Shown: positions 37,555-49,987, counted from the first letter of the stretch. The stretch: 64,000 nt of DNA from Phaseolus vulgaris (GCF_000499845.2 NC_023755.2:36840023-36904022); one strand, 5' to 3'. Numbers and translations: made by a program. The notes: generated by a model from the letters alone, not told the origin.

Positions 37555-38682
37555 ATATATATGGTGTCAAAAAAATATTAGGAGTAGTTAGTATCATAAA
37601 AGTGTTTAAATAAAATTCAAATGAAACTATCACTATAAGAAATAGGGACAATAACTTCTTTTAGGCCTCGTCTCTTTTTGGGCAAGAAAAGGAGGATATT
37701 TATTGTAACAACAAAAATTATGAAAAACTAGATATCAAAAAACAAAAAATTACAAAAAAAAAGAGAATGTTGATTGGTTAAAACCTTTCTTCGCAAATTA
37801 GAAGAGAATTGCAAAGAAAATGCTATATATATATATATAATTAATTATTTAGGTTTCTTTTATTGTAAATTTAAATTATTTTTATTTTTATTTAAAACAG
37901 GATTATAATTCAAACATATAAAGTATAATTAAAATTATAAAAAAATATTTTTATAAAATAATATAATTAATCATATTTTTATAGTAAATTATAAATAATA
38001 ATATATTTTTTAATAATAAAAAAATAAATTTATATAATAATTATAAAAATATAAAAATAAAAATAATAATGTTATTTAATTTATAAATAAATCAATCCAA
38101 TTAATTGAATTCCAAAAAATATCTGAACAACATTATAATATATATAATAATAAATTCAATACATTCTACATATCACCTCCTTCTCCACGGCGATATAAAT
38201 TCTTACTTTCTAAAACATTTTCATAATATATTATTATTTATTTTTTTCAACAACATGTCACACAAATTTAAACATTCTTGATTACAATCTCTTTATCAAA
38301 TAATAATATGTTAGGACCAAGTCTTTTTTCTAATGAATAGAATATTTTTCACACTTCCACAATAACGTCATATTTCGTACATACTTTAATATCATATATA
38401 CATTACCAATACATAATATTTAAGCAGAAATTAATGACGCAATGTCACCCCTATTTCATATATATATATATATAAAATAGTGGCATTGTTATTAGTTATA
38501 TTCAAAAAATAAAATAGTATTGATTAATAATGAATAAATAAAAATGAAATTTTATAGAAAAATGATGTAATTCTACAATTGAAGTAAGATTGTTAGAGAT
38601 TAAAAAGTAGAAAAATAATAACGGCACTGTTTAAAAAATCTTTGTTGATCGATGTGCATGAGATATGATGTAAATACTTTGT
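37555..38682. repeat. Tandem segmental duplication, copy B
   Basis: About 1.13 kb, colinear with copy A. Its last 200 bp match A almost base for base (TGATTAATAATGAATAAATA, GATCGATGTGCATGAGA). It has an about 100-bp stretch (37842-37945) that A lacks. It ends about 85 bp before the SMG8 TATA box, so it forms most of the upstream flank of that gene. Confidence 0.85.
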
Positions 38683-38766
38683 TGAGTTTTGAGTTGAGTT
38701 GAAGCCATTAGACCAAACTCCAACTGCAGAACTCCAGAGTCCACGTTTCAAGTATCTATCTTCTAT

Positions 38767-38776
38767 CTATATATAC
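38767..38776 (+). promoter_or_regulatory. Probable TATA box of the SMG8 gene
   Basis: CTATATATAC about 160 bp before the main ATG, in non-duplicated sequence just after copy B. A start of transcription near 38800 is implied but not proven. Confidence 0.55.
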
Positions 38777-38866
38777 GCAAGTGCAACCTGCCAAACACAA
38801 CTCCCAAAAACCAAAACACAATTTAAACAAAAAAAAATAAAAAGGAAAAAAAAAGAGGGAAGAAGA

Positions 38867-39742
38867 ATGGGATGAAGCTGGAAATCGAAATCTTGAAGAG
38901 CAAAGAAAGGAAGGCATTGACATTTCAAAGATGGAGCAACGAAACCCTTCTCCGTCGCCGTCACCCGTTCGAGTCCTCATTCGCCCTCCGTCTTCTCCCT
39001 CGCCGTCCTCCTCCGATCATACCTCGCCGGCGCAGCCGCAGCCGCCGCTCCCTCGTGCCTCCGATGGCGTGGTTGTTGTCGGCTTCATCGCGCGACGGCA
39101 CGACGATTCAGCGCAGCTCCTCGACCGCGTCATCGACTCCAACGTCTTTGCCTCCGGCAATCTCGACGCCCCGCTCCTCGTCGAGGATGAGGAGGCGAGG
39201 GAGTGGTTCGAGCGGAGGAGAATCAGCTACTTTCACGACCACGAGAGGGGGATTTTGTTCCTTCAGTTCTCTTCCACTCGCTGTCCCGCTATTCACACGG
39301 CTACGGACGTTGCGCCACCGGGATTTGATTCCGCCTTGGAGGAGCACGAGTTCGGCGACCTCCAGGGAATGCTTTTCATGTTCTCTGTAAGTCATTTTCT
39401 TCACTGTTCTAAATACCTTACATTATTATGTATACTATTACAATGTCCATAACCTAATCATATAGGCTAAATTACAGTTAGAGAAGTTTTGTATTCATGT
39501 AATGAAAGTTTGTGGGATTAGAGTTGGATTTATATTGTGAGAGAGACAAGTACTCTAGCGTTCAGTGAATTAATAAGTTGAATTTATTAGTTAGCTTTTG
39601 TGAAATTACAGAGTGCGTAGTCTGTATTATTTTGATTTTAAATTGTGCATAGTTGATGGTGTAATTGACGTCATAGAAATGCAGGTTTGTCATGTTATTA
39701 TATATATTCAGGAGGGGTCACACTTTGGTTCTAGGATTTTAA
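38867..39742 (+). promoter_or_regulatory. Two upstream ORFs on the SMG8 leader
   Basis: ATG at 38867 gives a two-codon ORF (ATG GGA TGA). Its stop overlaps a second ATG at 38872 that opens a different frame from the main one. Through the exon 1-2 junction (39386/39685) that second frame continues to TAA at 39740-39742, about 190 codons, overlapping the main ORF throughout exon 1. The main ATG (38931) has the stronger context (A at -3, G at +4). The peptide is Arg/Ser-rich and probably not itself functional. Confidence 0.5.
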
Positions 39743-42700
39743 GGAATTTTCGTGTGCTGCAATCAGCTAAGCATGCAATGGCTCCCTTTGTTAGATCCCA
39801 AACTATGCCGCCATTGCCAGCTAGATTGCATCCTTCATCGTCTTCTAGACCTGCTTCGGCAGCAAACAATTCTTCTCCAGGTAGAGGTGGTGGTAACTTG
39901 AGTCGCAATGTGTCGGCCATATCTCTCATGTCAGGTTTAGGTTCTTATGCTTCTTTGTTTCCAGGACAGTGCATACCTGTCACTCTGTTTGTATTCATCG
40001 ATGATTTCTCCAGTTTATCTAGTTCCAGTGCAAATGGGGATGAATCTTCAGATAGTACTTCACTTAGTCACTCTTCTAGTTTGAGTGGAACAGCTAAGGG
40101 AAACTTGTCTGCTAAAGGTTCTGGTTCGGTAGTTGTGCTGGCACGCCCCGCAAGTCGATCTGAAGGTGGATTTAGGAAGAAACTACAGTCATCTCTTGAA
40201 GCACAAATTCGCTTTCTGGTTAAGAAATGTCGGACGTTATCAGGTCCTGAAATAACTCATCCTGGCGTGAGAACTGGGGGTTCTTCAACTTCTGCACCTT
40301 TGTTTTCACTTGATGCATCTAGGACAGTTGTCTTGTTAGATCGGTTTTCAAATCAAAGAGGCGAGTCTCTTGAGTTTGCCAGTGGCCTTGTTGATGATGT
40401 GTTAAATGGGAAAGCAACTTCAGATTCCCTTCTGCTCGAAAGCCATGGTCAAAGTGCAAGCAAAGAAGATTTAATATCAGTTAAGGAGTTCATTTACAGG
40501 CAATCTGATATTTTGAGAGGGAGAGGGGGACTAATTAATACCAACAGTGGCTCAGCTGCTGGTGTTGGCATGGTTGCTGTTGCAGCAGCTGCAGCCGCTG
40601 CCTCAGCTGCATCTGGGAAAACATTTACTACTCCAGACCTTCCAAATCTTGAAGTTTGGTTATCTTCTAGTCGTCATATCTTGAGTGGAGTTCTCTGTGC
40701 AAAAGGTGGTTCCCTGGATGAATTTGATATTATCAAAAGAAAACCTCATCCTAGGAATGCTGTTTCATCCTCAGTGGAAGGATCTTTGAAGAGTACAAAT
40801 CCTTTAGATGTTGCAGTATCTTGGTTACAAAGTGGTAGAGGGTTGAACACTAAATTCTCGACTGTGTGGTGCCAAAGAGCCATTCCAACTGCAAAGGAAG
40901 TTTATTTGAAAGACTTGCCTGCTTGTTATCCTACTTCACAGCATGTGGTCCATTTAGATAAGGCTTTGAATGCATTTCGCTCCATGGTGAAAGGACCTTC
41001 AGTGGAACTATTTGCAAAAAAATTGGAAGATGAATGCACTTCCATGTGGAAATCAGGAAGGCAACTATGTGATGCTGTTAGTTTGACAGGAAAACCATGC
41101 ATGCACCAAAGATATGATGTTGAAACCAGTAATTCAGATTTAGGAGCCTCTCCCAAGCCACATTCAAGTGGCTACTTTTTCCTTCATGCTTGTGCTTGTG
41201 GGCGTTCCCGGCAGTTACGTCCTGATCCTTTTGATTTTGAATCAGCTGATGACAGTTGCTTCTCTGACTGTGATAAGCTACTTCCTGCAGTCAAATTACC
41301 AGAAACAGTTGCAGGACCTTTTAAATCTTCTGCTTGGAGTTTGCTTCGTATTGGGGGTGCTAGGTACTATGAATCTTCTAGAGGCTTACTTCAAAGTGGA
41401 TTTTCTGCCACTGAAAAATTTCTTTTGAAATGTACAATATACCTAGAGAAAAAGAAAATACGAAATGGTTCTACAGAGAGTATAGTGATGCAAGGTTCTG
41501 TAATTAGGGCACCCAAGGTTGAATCTATTGCAGATGCAAAGAAAACTTTGGCTATACAAGGCCACCCTCATGTGCAGAACGGAGTGGAAGACGTAGGAAC
41601 ATCTTTAGATGTCATGAAGGCTGATGATAAAAAGATAAGTTTTGGTAGAGGTTTCCCTATTTTCAAAATGAGAAAACCTTTTTCTGAGGTTGTTGCTGGA
41701 TCAACGTCTAGTGATTCAGGATTCCCTCCTCTTCAACAAAGGAAATTGCCAACATCAGGTTCAGAAAAGGGGATGAAACAAAGCAGGTCTAGTAGTCGGA
41801 CTGTTGAACAGGTTAATGCAGCCATTGATCATCAACTATCTCAAAAATCTCAAAATGTTTCATCTACTCAGGGAAATCTTGATGGTAATGGAAAAAATAT
41901 GTGCAGGGACGGTGATCCCTTTTTGCGAATTGGTAGCAATGTAGTACCTGTATACTTGAATGATGGTGAAAGGAACAAATCACATTCTTTGAAGCATGTT
42001 ATAGTATATGTTGGATTTGAGCATGAATGCCCCCGTGGCCACCGTTTTCTGTTGAATGCCGAACATCTTACCGAACTTGGATCTTCATACTCATCATCCG
42101 AAGAATCTCATGTATCTTCTATGGAGCCTTCTGACAGAAATCAGGCATGTCATACTAAAGTAAGCAAGAATGCTTCCTGGAACAAAGTTCATCGAAGCTC
42201 AAAAGAAATTCTTTCTGCAGCCACAAATAAAGAAAGAGATGTGAACAAATCTAATGAAATGATTTCTAATGGTGATTCGAATTCAAATGGGCTAATACAT
42301 ACTAACATTCCGCTAAAGCAATATAATGTGACTTCAACAAATGCATTCGCAAAACCCCTGAATCTTATGAAGGATTTTGGAGGAGATCTTCAAGATATTA
42401 GCATGGATGGTGATGATCTTGCATTCTCCATGTTGAATCAAAACTTGCCTATCTACATGATCTGTCCTCACTGCAAGCTTTCAAAGAATAATAAGGATAC
42501 ACCAAAGGTTAAGTTTGCAAGTGGGATCTCACAGCTTAAAAGAATTTTTCTGGTAGGAGTTTACTGCTTGTATAAGCATTAATTTATGTTTCAATTAGTA
42601 TGATTGATTTTTCTGTTAATAATAAAATGCATATTTATGTTTAAACATGTTCTAATTTTGGAGTGTGTTTGTCATTTTATTCTTCTGATTTCTTTTCTTA

Positions 42701-44052
42701 TAAGCCTACAGGGGTTGCACAAATTTCCTTTTGGTTTTTTGTCTTCTACACTTTGTCTATGAACTTCACTCTTCACATATTTGCATTATGTTAGAAATTG
42801 GATATAATTTTCTTGGGTAATCAACTCATGCATATAAATTTAGCTGGTTTATATTTGTATGCCACCTAATATTGATGTTGACTGTTGAGTTTAATTCTTT
42901 ATTTTAAAATTATTATCAGATTAGCAAACTAATCTATAGATATTACTTTAGGTGACACCCGCATTTCCAGTGATACTAGCAACGTGCCCTGTCGTACAAT
43001 TTGAGGTATGCCTTTATTCTTTCATTGTGCAGTTCTTGAAACTTTTTGAAAGTAAATTAACTATAATTTGCATATTTAAAAAGCCAACTAACTCTCTATG
43101 CATAGAGTTAAGCTTCTCAAGAAATGGATGCTTTATGATGCAAGGGAACAACCTTCTGTTGTGTACTATAGGCCAAGCTTGTTGATGTGTTTAGCATTTT
43201 GTCTATCACCATTTGTTTCATCTTTGTAATTGATGGTATTACTTTTACCAAAATGTTGTACAACTACAATCAACAGAGAACTTGAAAGCCTTTAATGTTA
43301 CCTGTGATTTTTTAGCTGCCATCCCTGAAATGGTTTAACTATTGGAGTTTAGGGCTGTGATGTGCCGATGCTTGACTAATAGCTGTTTGGTTAAGACAAA
43401 AATCAACTTTTCAGGAAGGGGTAGTTGCTTTGTGCAGTACTCAAGATCCTTTTGTATAAGTTTTGGCTTTTTTTAAAACCAATTTTGCAGTGAGTAAAAT
43501 TGATTTTGAGAGAAGTTGAGTAGAATTCATTCTAGGTATGAGATCCAGAAAACACATATTTAAGAAACGAGAATGGTTTTTCTTCTAAACAAAAGTAGTT
43601 CTTCTAAACTCACTTTTATATATCATCCCCTAATGTAATATTTTTAATCTTGAATCTTTCAAAATCAATATATCAATATCTAAAACAAAACCAACCCTAA
43701 ATCCAAATTTTGCATCCTTATTGTTTTTTGTACTTTTTAAGTTATATAAATCTGCTGATCTGCTCAATTGTGTCTTGCTTTTTTGACCTTGTAGACATCA
43801 TGCTTGCCTCCCTCAGTTCCAGATCGTGAGCAAAAATTGCAGTTTAGCCTTGGATGTGAAGTGATCTTGCCACCAGAGAGCTTCCTGACACTTAAGTTAC
43901 CATTTGTATATGGTGTCCAGCTTGAAGATGGAAACAAACATCCTCTTAACCCGTTCGAACAAAAGCCTGAAATGACTGCCTGGATTGCCAAGGGCACAGT
44001 ACTGCAGATCTTGTCCAAATGGAACAATGATGAGGAATATCAAGCCCAGTAA
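38931..44052 (+). CDS. SMG8: SMG8-like nonsense-mediated mRNA decay factor (Smg8/Smg9 family)
   Basis: Four exons: 38931-39386, 39685-42552, 42952-43005, 43795-44052. All GT-AG and in frame, predicting about 1211 aa. Residues 1 to about 45 are Ser/Pro-rich, followed by VVVVGFIARRHDDSAQLLD, the start of the SMG8 G-fold-like domain, and by GMLFMFSVCHVIIYIQEGSH across the first junction. Near residues 925-940, FEHECPRGHRFLL is the most conserved SMG8 block. The C-terminal part has VTPAFPVILATCPVVQF and the ending WIAKGTVLQILSK. Low-complexity runs include an Ala tract at 40575-40620. In animals SMG8 and SMG9 bind the SMG1 kinase and modulate UPF1 phosphorylation; the role is inferred for plants. 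Exon 1 is strikingly GC-rich against its surroundings. Confidence 0.88.
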
Positions 44053-46979
44053 AAGCTTTCTAAAATTTTGAGTGGCCTTCTTGGAGTGAAAAGGAATGAA
44101 TGTCAATAGCTTCTCCAAAACTCAGGTGCAGTTTGTGCCCCTTGCTTTTTCCTTTTAGCTAACATCATGTTTTGGAAATTTAATGGGCAAAAATATGCAC
44201 CTTGCTATAATTATTCAGTATAGAAACTGGATCCTTTATGTTAAAGGAAACAAATTATATTGTGTGCCCTTTCAAAGATGCCCTTGGTGGTCCTTCTAAT
44301 GGAGAATGTTGCTTCAAGGTAAAAGCTGTATATGAGATCATAGGAAACAATTGACAAGAGTATACTGTGGCAGGGTCCCATCCAGTTAAAAACTTGTGCT
44401 AGAATGTCTTGATGTGAAGTGATACATGCATGTCTATCTACCTTGAAGAACTAGCAGAAACCTTCTAAAAAATGTTCCTTTTTTGCTTCGTATGTTCTTG
44501 ACAGAATATTTGCAAGCTGTGATTAAACTTTAGTCAGTACCCTTAAAACCGATGTGTAAAGTTTTCTACACTCCTTGTTAGCTAAATTATAGGATACTTT
44601 TTTGCTTATGAAGATTATGTACGAATTTTGAAGGTCTAGAACTAATCTTAAATGTGTCGGACAATAAATTAGGCTATTAATGCTGATCACAGTTCAATAT
44701 TGTCTTGCATAAAATAATTGAGTTTGTGACTTTGCTGGGATTGGAGATGTGTGCAGGATAAGTAACTCTGTGGATGATGGATATGGTCTGCAATTCAATT
44801 ACTGATATGTAATGGAATCTAATGGAGTTCATTACTCAGGCATGAACTGGTAACATAGATGTTTTCTTTTGTAAATTGTCTGTACTTAAAAATCACCACC
44901 CTTTTAATTAGGTGCAATTGTCGACCTCTTGGTTATTTGCAGCTGTGGTACGCTTTCTAGCTTCTTCACAAGTTCTTGTATCTCATGTGGGTATCTGCAA
45001 ATTCATGATTCAATTATTGCTGTCTGAATTAATTTGGATGATATCGCCCTTTACAAATGAAAGTATTCCATGATTAGAAGGAGTCTGAGATAAGTGCATC
45101 AATAACCAGAGAATCATAATGGTCCCAGTAATGGTATGTGACTATGTTTTCTGGACGCGGTTCCTTATTGTTTCATATTTATCTTTTCAATTGTCCTCTC
45201 TTACGAAAGACTTCATTTGTTATGATACTTTTTTTCTCTTTAGCCTTCTTGACTTGACAGTAAATTTGTTGTGGGGGTTTGCTTGATAATTTGATTAGTT
45301 GATACGTACGTTCTATCAATATTGTGCAGCTTATTATATAGAACTATAAAATAATATAAATAAGCAAACAAAAGGTGCAGTTTGTTAGATCATGCAAGGT
45401 AGGGGTAAGAGTTGATTGATCGCTTAAATTTGCACGTATCACAGCTAATTGGATAAGCAACTCTTGAATTTAGATTGAATACACTATAAATTAGATTGAA
45501 TACATTATCTCTTTCACATAATTCTTGGACATCCTTATGATTTATCCTTTTGGCAGGTGATGCCCGTCAAAGTTGTAGTTGAAGAAAAGATAGGATGGAT
45601 GGAAAGCGTATACGTAGAAGATCATATAACGAGGACACTGAATGATATCTTTGATGTAGTGATCTTGTTCTTCGACGTGAAGCACAATATATGAGCAATG
45701 ATATTGACCGTGTGCATTCCAATATTATGCCAAAAGCACCAAAGTATAAAAGGAGCAAGCGTTAGGCCAGCAAGGAAGAACCGTGCGCATTGGTGTATCT
45801 TGATTTCTTGATATCCTAAGCTTGCTGATTATGAAGTGGTAAAAAATGGTTGAACTGAAGCCTGTGGATGGGGCCTCTGAGAAAGGCTAAAATCGAGTGT
45901 TCTTGAAACTGTTGGCTTACGCATTACCTCAGCTGGGGAACAAACAAACTGTAAACTTTCATTTTAGTCCGTAAGGTTATATGCTTTGCTCGTTTTATTT
46001 TATTTCTTGATTTTATAACTCTTCTTTAGTCATTTATTTTGTAAAAGTGAACCATTCCATTTTCTTTCTCTTCCTTTTGTATTAAAATAGTTTAAAGAGA
46101 ATTAGTCCCAACTTTCAAAATCGGATAAAGAAAAGTTTGTAGAGTAGAAAAAATCAGTGATCGCTGTTCAATTCTAGGGATTAGAATTAGAAAATAATTC
46201 ATAATTTCTTGTGTGAATTTTATACCCGAATTCTTCCGGGGTGTTTAAAATTACTTCTCCTTTCCTTATAAAATGGAATGAAGATCAATGTAAATCCAAG
46301 TTTTGTGCACCCTCTCACCCATCCGAAAATGTGATTAATCATATGCATGGACATGATTTTATTTAGCAAAATGTTTAAAGTTAATGTAATAATATATTAC
46401 TAGACGAGTCAATATACATTGTTAGGAGAGTCACGAGATCATTGAAATATTTTATGGTAGTTGTCTTTGTTTTATAAGTTGATAATAATATGTAAATAGA
46501 ATTAGTTTCACTAGTTAAATAAACGTGATTGTATAAAATTAGTGATTAATTGTATCATTAAATTATTGAGATATATAATTGACTTATATAGCTAAGGATT
46601 AATGATGTTAAGAACTCATTAATTATATTAAACGTCTGGTGGACATTTTCGAATGTCTGAATATTCACTACTCTTTTCTCCCAGTTTTGCTGGTTTACAG
46701 TTACTCCAGTCTCTGTCGAAGGAATTTTTTTAGAAGCATGAAATAATTTTAGAGTTAACTTATTATGAACGTGTGTCTTTGTAGGGTTTTTGTTTTGCTA
46801 GTCTTTGTAGTGTTTTTATTTGTTCTGAAAATTGGAGAATTACACATAACGAAATGTGATATCATACTATTACTGATGGTGTTTGAGGCTCATACCAGCT
46901 CCAGATTTTGACTCCCATATTGTGTTTCATGGTTCATCATAATCTCTTAAATGCAAAACGTCATACTTAGTGCATTGAT
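44053..46979. other. 3' region of SMG8 and intergenic
   Basis: Begins with the SMG8 3' UTR. The sequence to about 45.8 kb is less AT-rich than typical intergenic DNA and may be transcribed as a long or spliced 3' UTR. It holds one degenerate short frame, listed separately. From 46.0 kb to the FIT stop I see nothing coding. Confidence 0.5.
45595..45765 (+). pseudogene. Degenerate short ORF, unknown
   Basis: From ATG 45595, one frame reads MDGKRIRRRSYNEDTE, then two stops (45643, 45652), then SDLVLRREAQYMSNDIDRVH and MPKAPKYKRSKR to TAG at 45763-45765. The basic composition on both sides of the stops in one frame suggests a decayed coding piece. I do not recognise the family. It could equally be chance within a 3' UTR. 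Confidence 0.25.
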
Positions 46980-48427
46980 TCAACCAGAAAACGATGCCAC
47001 GAATTCAAAGCCTTGGTTCAGAAGAGCGCCAGTCACCCATAGCTTCAAATTTTGCAGGTTAATTTCTGGTTCTGATCCTTTTATCTGTTTTCATCACATC
47101 AATGACTTAATCCGTGAGCAAAAGTAATAACTCAATATTTCAAAGAAATAGAATTATTGAATTGGAAAGGAGAGAGAGAACTGCTTACATTCAATGTAAA
47201 TGTAAGTTGAAAACTATTACAAACTGTAACCAAGTTTGAATTCTGAACATTAAAGCCTGCAAGAGACTCAAGAGCCCTGAATAACGATGCAGCCACTCCT
47301 TCTCCTTTATTGCAAACTATTTTTGCATAATACCCTCTTTCCTCCACTTGCAACATCTCCACCTACAAACAAGCATTCAAAAATGTTACACCAATTAATG
47401 TACATAGAAAGACTAACTGAAAAGTTATGGAGTTATCAGGAATTTCTTTAATCAAACCAACCTGCATGATCTTCTTGCAGATTGGATGAGTATTACGGGC
47501 CGCTTGCACATTTTTGGGATTGTTAATTGATCCTTGATAGTTTTCAGACACTAATAAGGATGCTTCAAGTCCTGCAACTTCAGCCTTCAGCTTCCTAGCT
47601 TGAGCTTGAAGATCATGCACGTATGCTACTGCGTCTCCAATTATGGAGGCCTTGTCCATCTGTGTACATAACTATATCAATTACATTTCACTCTCAAATA
47701 TAAAAACATGTTAGTTTTAGGCTCACTTTGGATAAATTTCAACGTAAACACTTACAGGAAAACAATAGTTTAAGTGAGAAACTTAATTCATTTTACCTTC
47801 ATGTGTTTATAAAGAAATTCTTCTATACAAAACTTAATTAAACATATGTTCTTAGTTTCAAGCAACCTTCTTACATTACACTAATATAATAACAGTTTCA
47901 CTAGCTTAATTAATCGAAAAGGGGACACGTACCTTTGTTATGTTGGGAACCAAAGAACGCAATGCGTAGAGCTTCTCCTTCATTCGGCCTCTCCTTCTCC
48001 TCTCAGAAATGAGAGTCTTGGACCTATCATTTTTTAGTTTGGGTTTGCAATCATCATTCTTGGTCGTTGTTGTCGTGGTTGTTTCAGAAGAATTCTCTCC
48101 ATCATGTTCTTCTTCTTCTTCTTCTTCTTCTCTTTCTCCTTCTCCCTTCATATTCCCATCAAAGCATGAAAAGGAGCTAAATGTGGAGCTTTGATCATAG
48201 ACATTCACAGCATTGTTATTGTTCTGATCAAAAGGGTATGCAGGGCATGGTAAGAGCTGATTGTTAACAAAACTATCAGTGATGAGGTCAGAACCGAAGT
48301 CACAGTTGGCATCTTCATTCTCCCCTCGGATCAAATTAATGAACTGATCAAAATTTGGATTGTCAACGAAGTCGTACAGCTCAAAATCATTGATGTAAGC
48401 CAGTGTGTCTTGGTGAATTGCATCCAT
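46980..48427 (-). CDS. FIT: FIT-like bHLH transcription factor (iron-deficiency response)
   Basis: Four exons on the minus strand: 48427-47933, 47659-47462, 47362-47189, 47084-46980; 323 aa (Arabidopsis FIT is of similar length). N-terminal YINDFELYDFVDNPNFDQFI and NLIRGEN are FIT/FER-specific. The bHLH domain covers about residues 134-185 (SERRRRGRMKEKLYALRSLV, then DKASIIGDAVAYVHDLQ), with the H-E-R DNA-contact pattern replaced by the FIT form (S-E-R). A C-terminal ACT-like region follows (VEMLQVEERGYYAKIVCNKG). The short last exon restores the conserved end INLQNLKLWVTGALLNQGFE. FIT heterodimerises with subgroup Ib bHLHs in root epidermis to activate IRT1- and FRO2-type genes. An acidic Glu run and a Thr run come from GAA and ACA microsatellites in exon 1. 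A TATA-like box lies at about 48467-48500. Confidence 0.92.
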
Positions 48428-49987
48428 AGCGTTCAGTTAGAACTGGGGTAGCTAGAGGTCTGATCCTAATATATAGAAGGTTGACATGATTATTAATATA
48501 TAGTTTTGGTGTGAATGGAATAAGAAGAGTTTCCTTTCATGTCACCAAGGTCTATTATTTTATTTGCACCATTGTTAATTAACTCAAGTGGAGATGCCTT
48601 TGATTTCTTTTCTGGTTACTACAGGCTGATCATGGCCGTTATTTATTTGGTTAGCATCTGTGGAAGGACCAAAAGATGTACACAAGATAGTTTTTTGTTG
48701 TTACTTGCATGTATTTTCTTTCAGAAACTATTTTACTCATATTTGATACAACATATATCTTGTAGTGAATATATGAACTCTAGTTGTTTACATTGTAAAA
48801 TGCTACTCTTTTCATCAAATCCAACCCGGAAGCTTCTTTGGCTGTTTATATATAATATAAATTCAACTCCGAGACAAATGAATTGCCATTTTAATTCTAT
48901 TTTTATTTTATGTTAAGCATATATAAATCGAAATCAATCTAGTTGCAGCCTGATCTCAAGTTTTCAACTGTTGCATGATGAATATAAGTTATTGCAATTG
49001 GCAGTAGCAAGAATAATGCAGAACCAGCTTTAAGAAAACTGTGGATGTTGAAGTAAAAGTTCTAGACTATGTTAAGTAACCTTTTTCCAGAAGCAATTTT
49101 AAAAAACGCTGGTCCTTTTCATATCATATGCTGGCTAGCATATAACTAATTTTATGCTGCTTTAGAAGAGGTTGAATATGAGCATTTCTGGACTATTATA
49201 TTGATTGAAGTTGAAGCCAGTATTATTGTCAAGCTCATTATCAGAAAAGGGTCACTTTCTATGATGAGTTCAGGATAAATAAATGCAGATGCGCTACTGT
49301 TATAATGTGAACAGAATCAAGTGGGAACATAATGACGTACCTCACATATTTTAAATTTCATAAAGCAAATGGAAGGTGCTGGGGATGGAAGTTAGTGGTT
49401 TCACAATCACAATAGCCGTCAAATTTTGCACCACATTAATTCACCCTATTTCATAAAAATTATAAAAATATTTGATAAAAAAAGAATCAACAATTTCTTC
49501 TATAATGTGTGCATGAGTAAAAAAGACCTATATAGTAGCTCACGTTCCTTATGTTTTTCACCATATGCAATTTCGTTTAATATGTTACAAAATAGTTTTT
49601 TTTTTAATTACGAAAATGAGTAAGTCGTGTTATACTGGTACAAGTTTTTTCTAAAGAAATTGTCTCAGAGAAAGAGCAACATGACGTACAAGTACATTAA
49701 AGTCATGCCATGGTTGAACAACTTTGGTTCAAAGTAATTTCCATCAAAATCATAAATGACTGACACGACTTTACTTAGTTAATAGATTAGGGTTAAGTGA
49801 AATTGTGCATGAGTGATACGATTTCAGTGTATATCGTGTATGACTCTAACAACTTCAATTGTTTTATTTTACACTAAAGTCCTGTAAAGGTAGCATAACT
49901 TCAATATCCTAATTACTTTACTTGTGGAAAAATTGGTGATGTTGGAATTCAAAAAGAAAAAGGTGACAATAATAATCGATTAAAAAC
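48428..49987. other. Upstream region of the FIT-like gene
   Basis: Probable promoter. TA-rich boxes sit at 48467-48500 (minus strand), 40 to 75 bp before the ATG. Open frames on the plus strand are short and unsupported. Confidence 0.5.

Noticed and set aside
48539..48916. 125-codon ORF upstream of the FIT-like gene
   Set aside because: No domain; it lies divergent to FIT in probable promoter DNA; composition is not coding-like.
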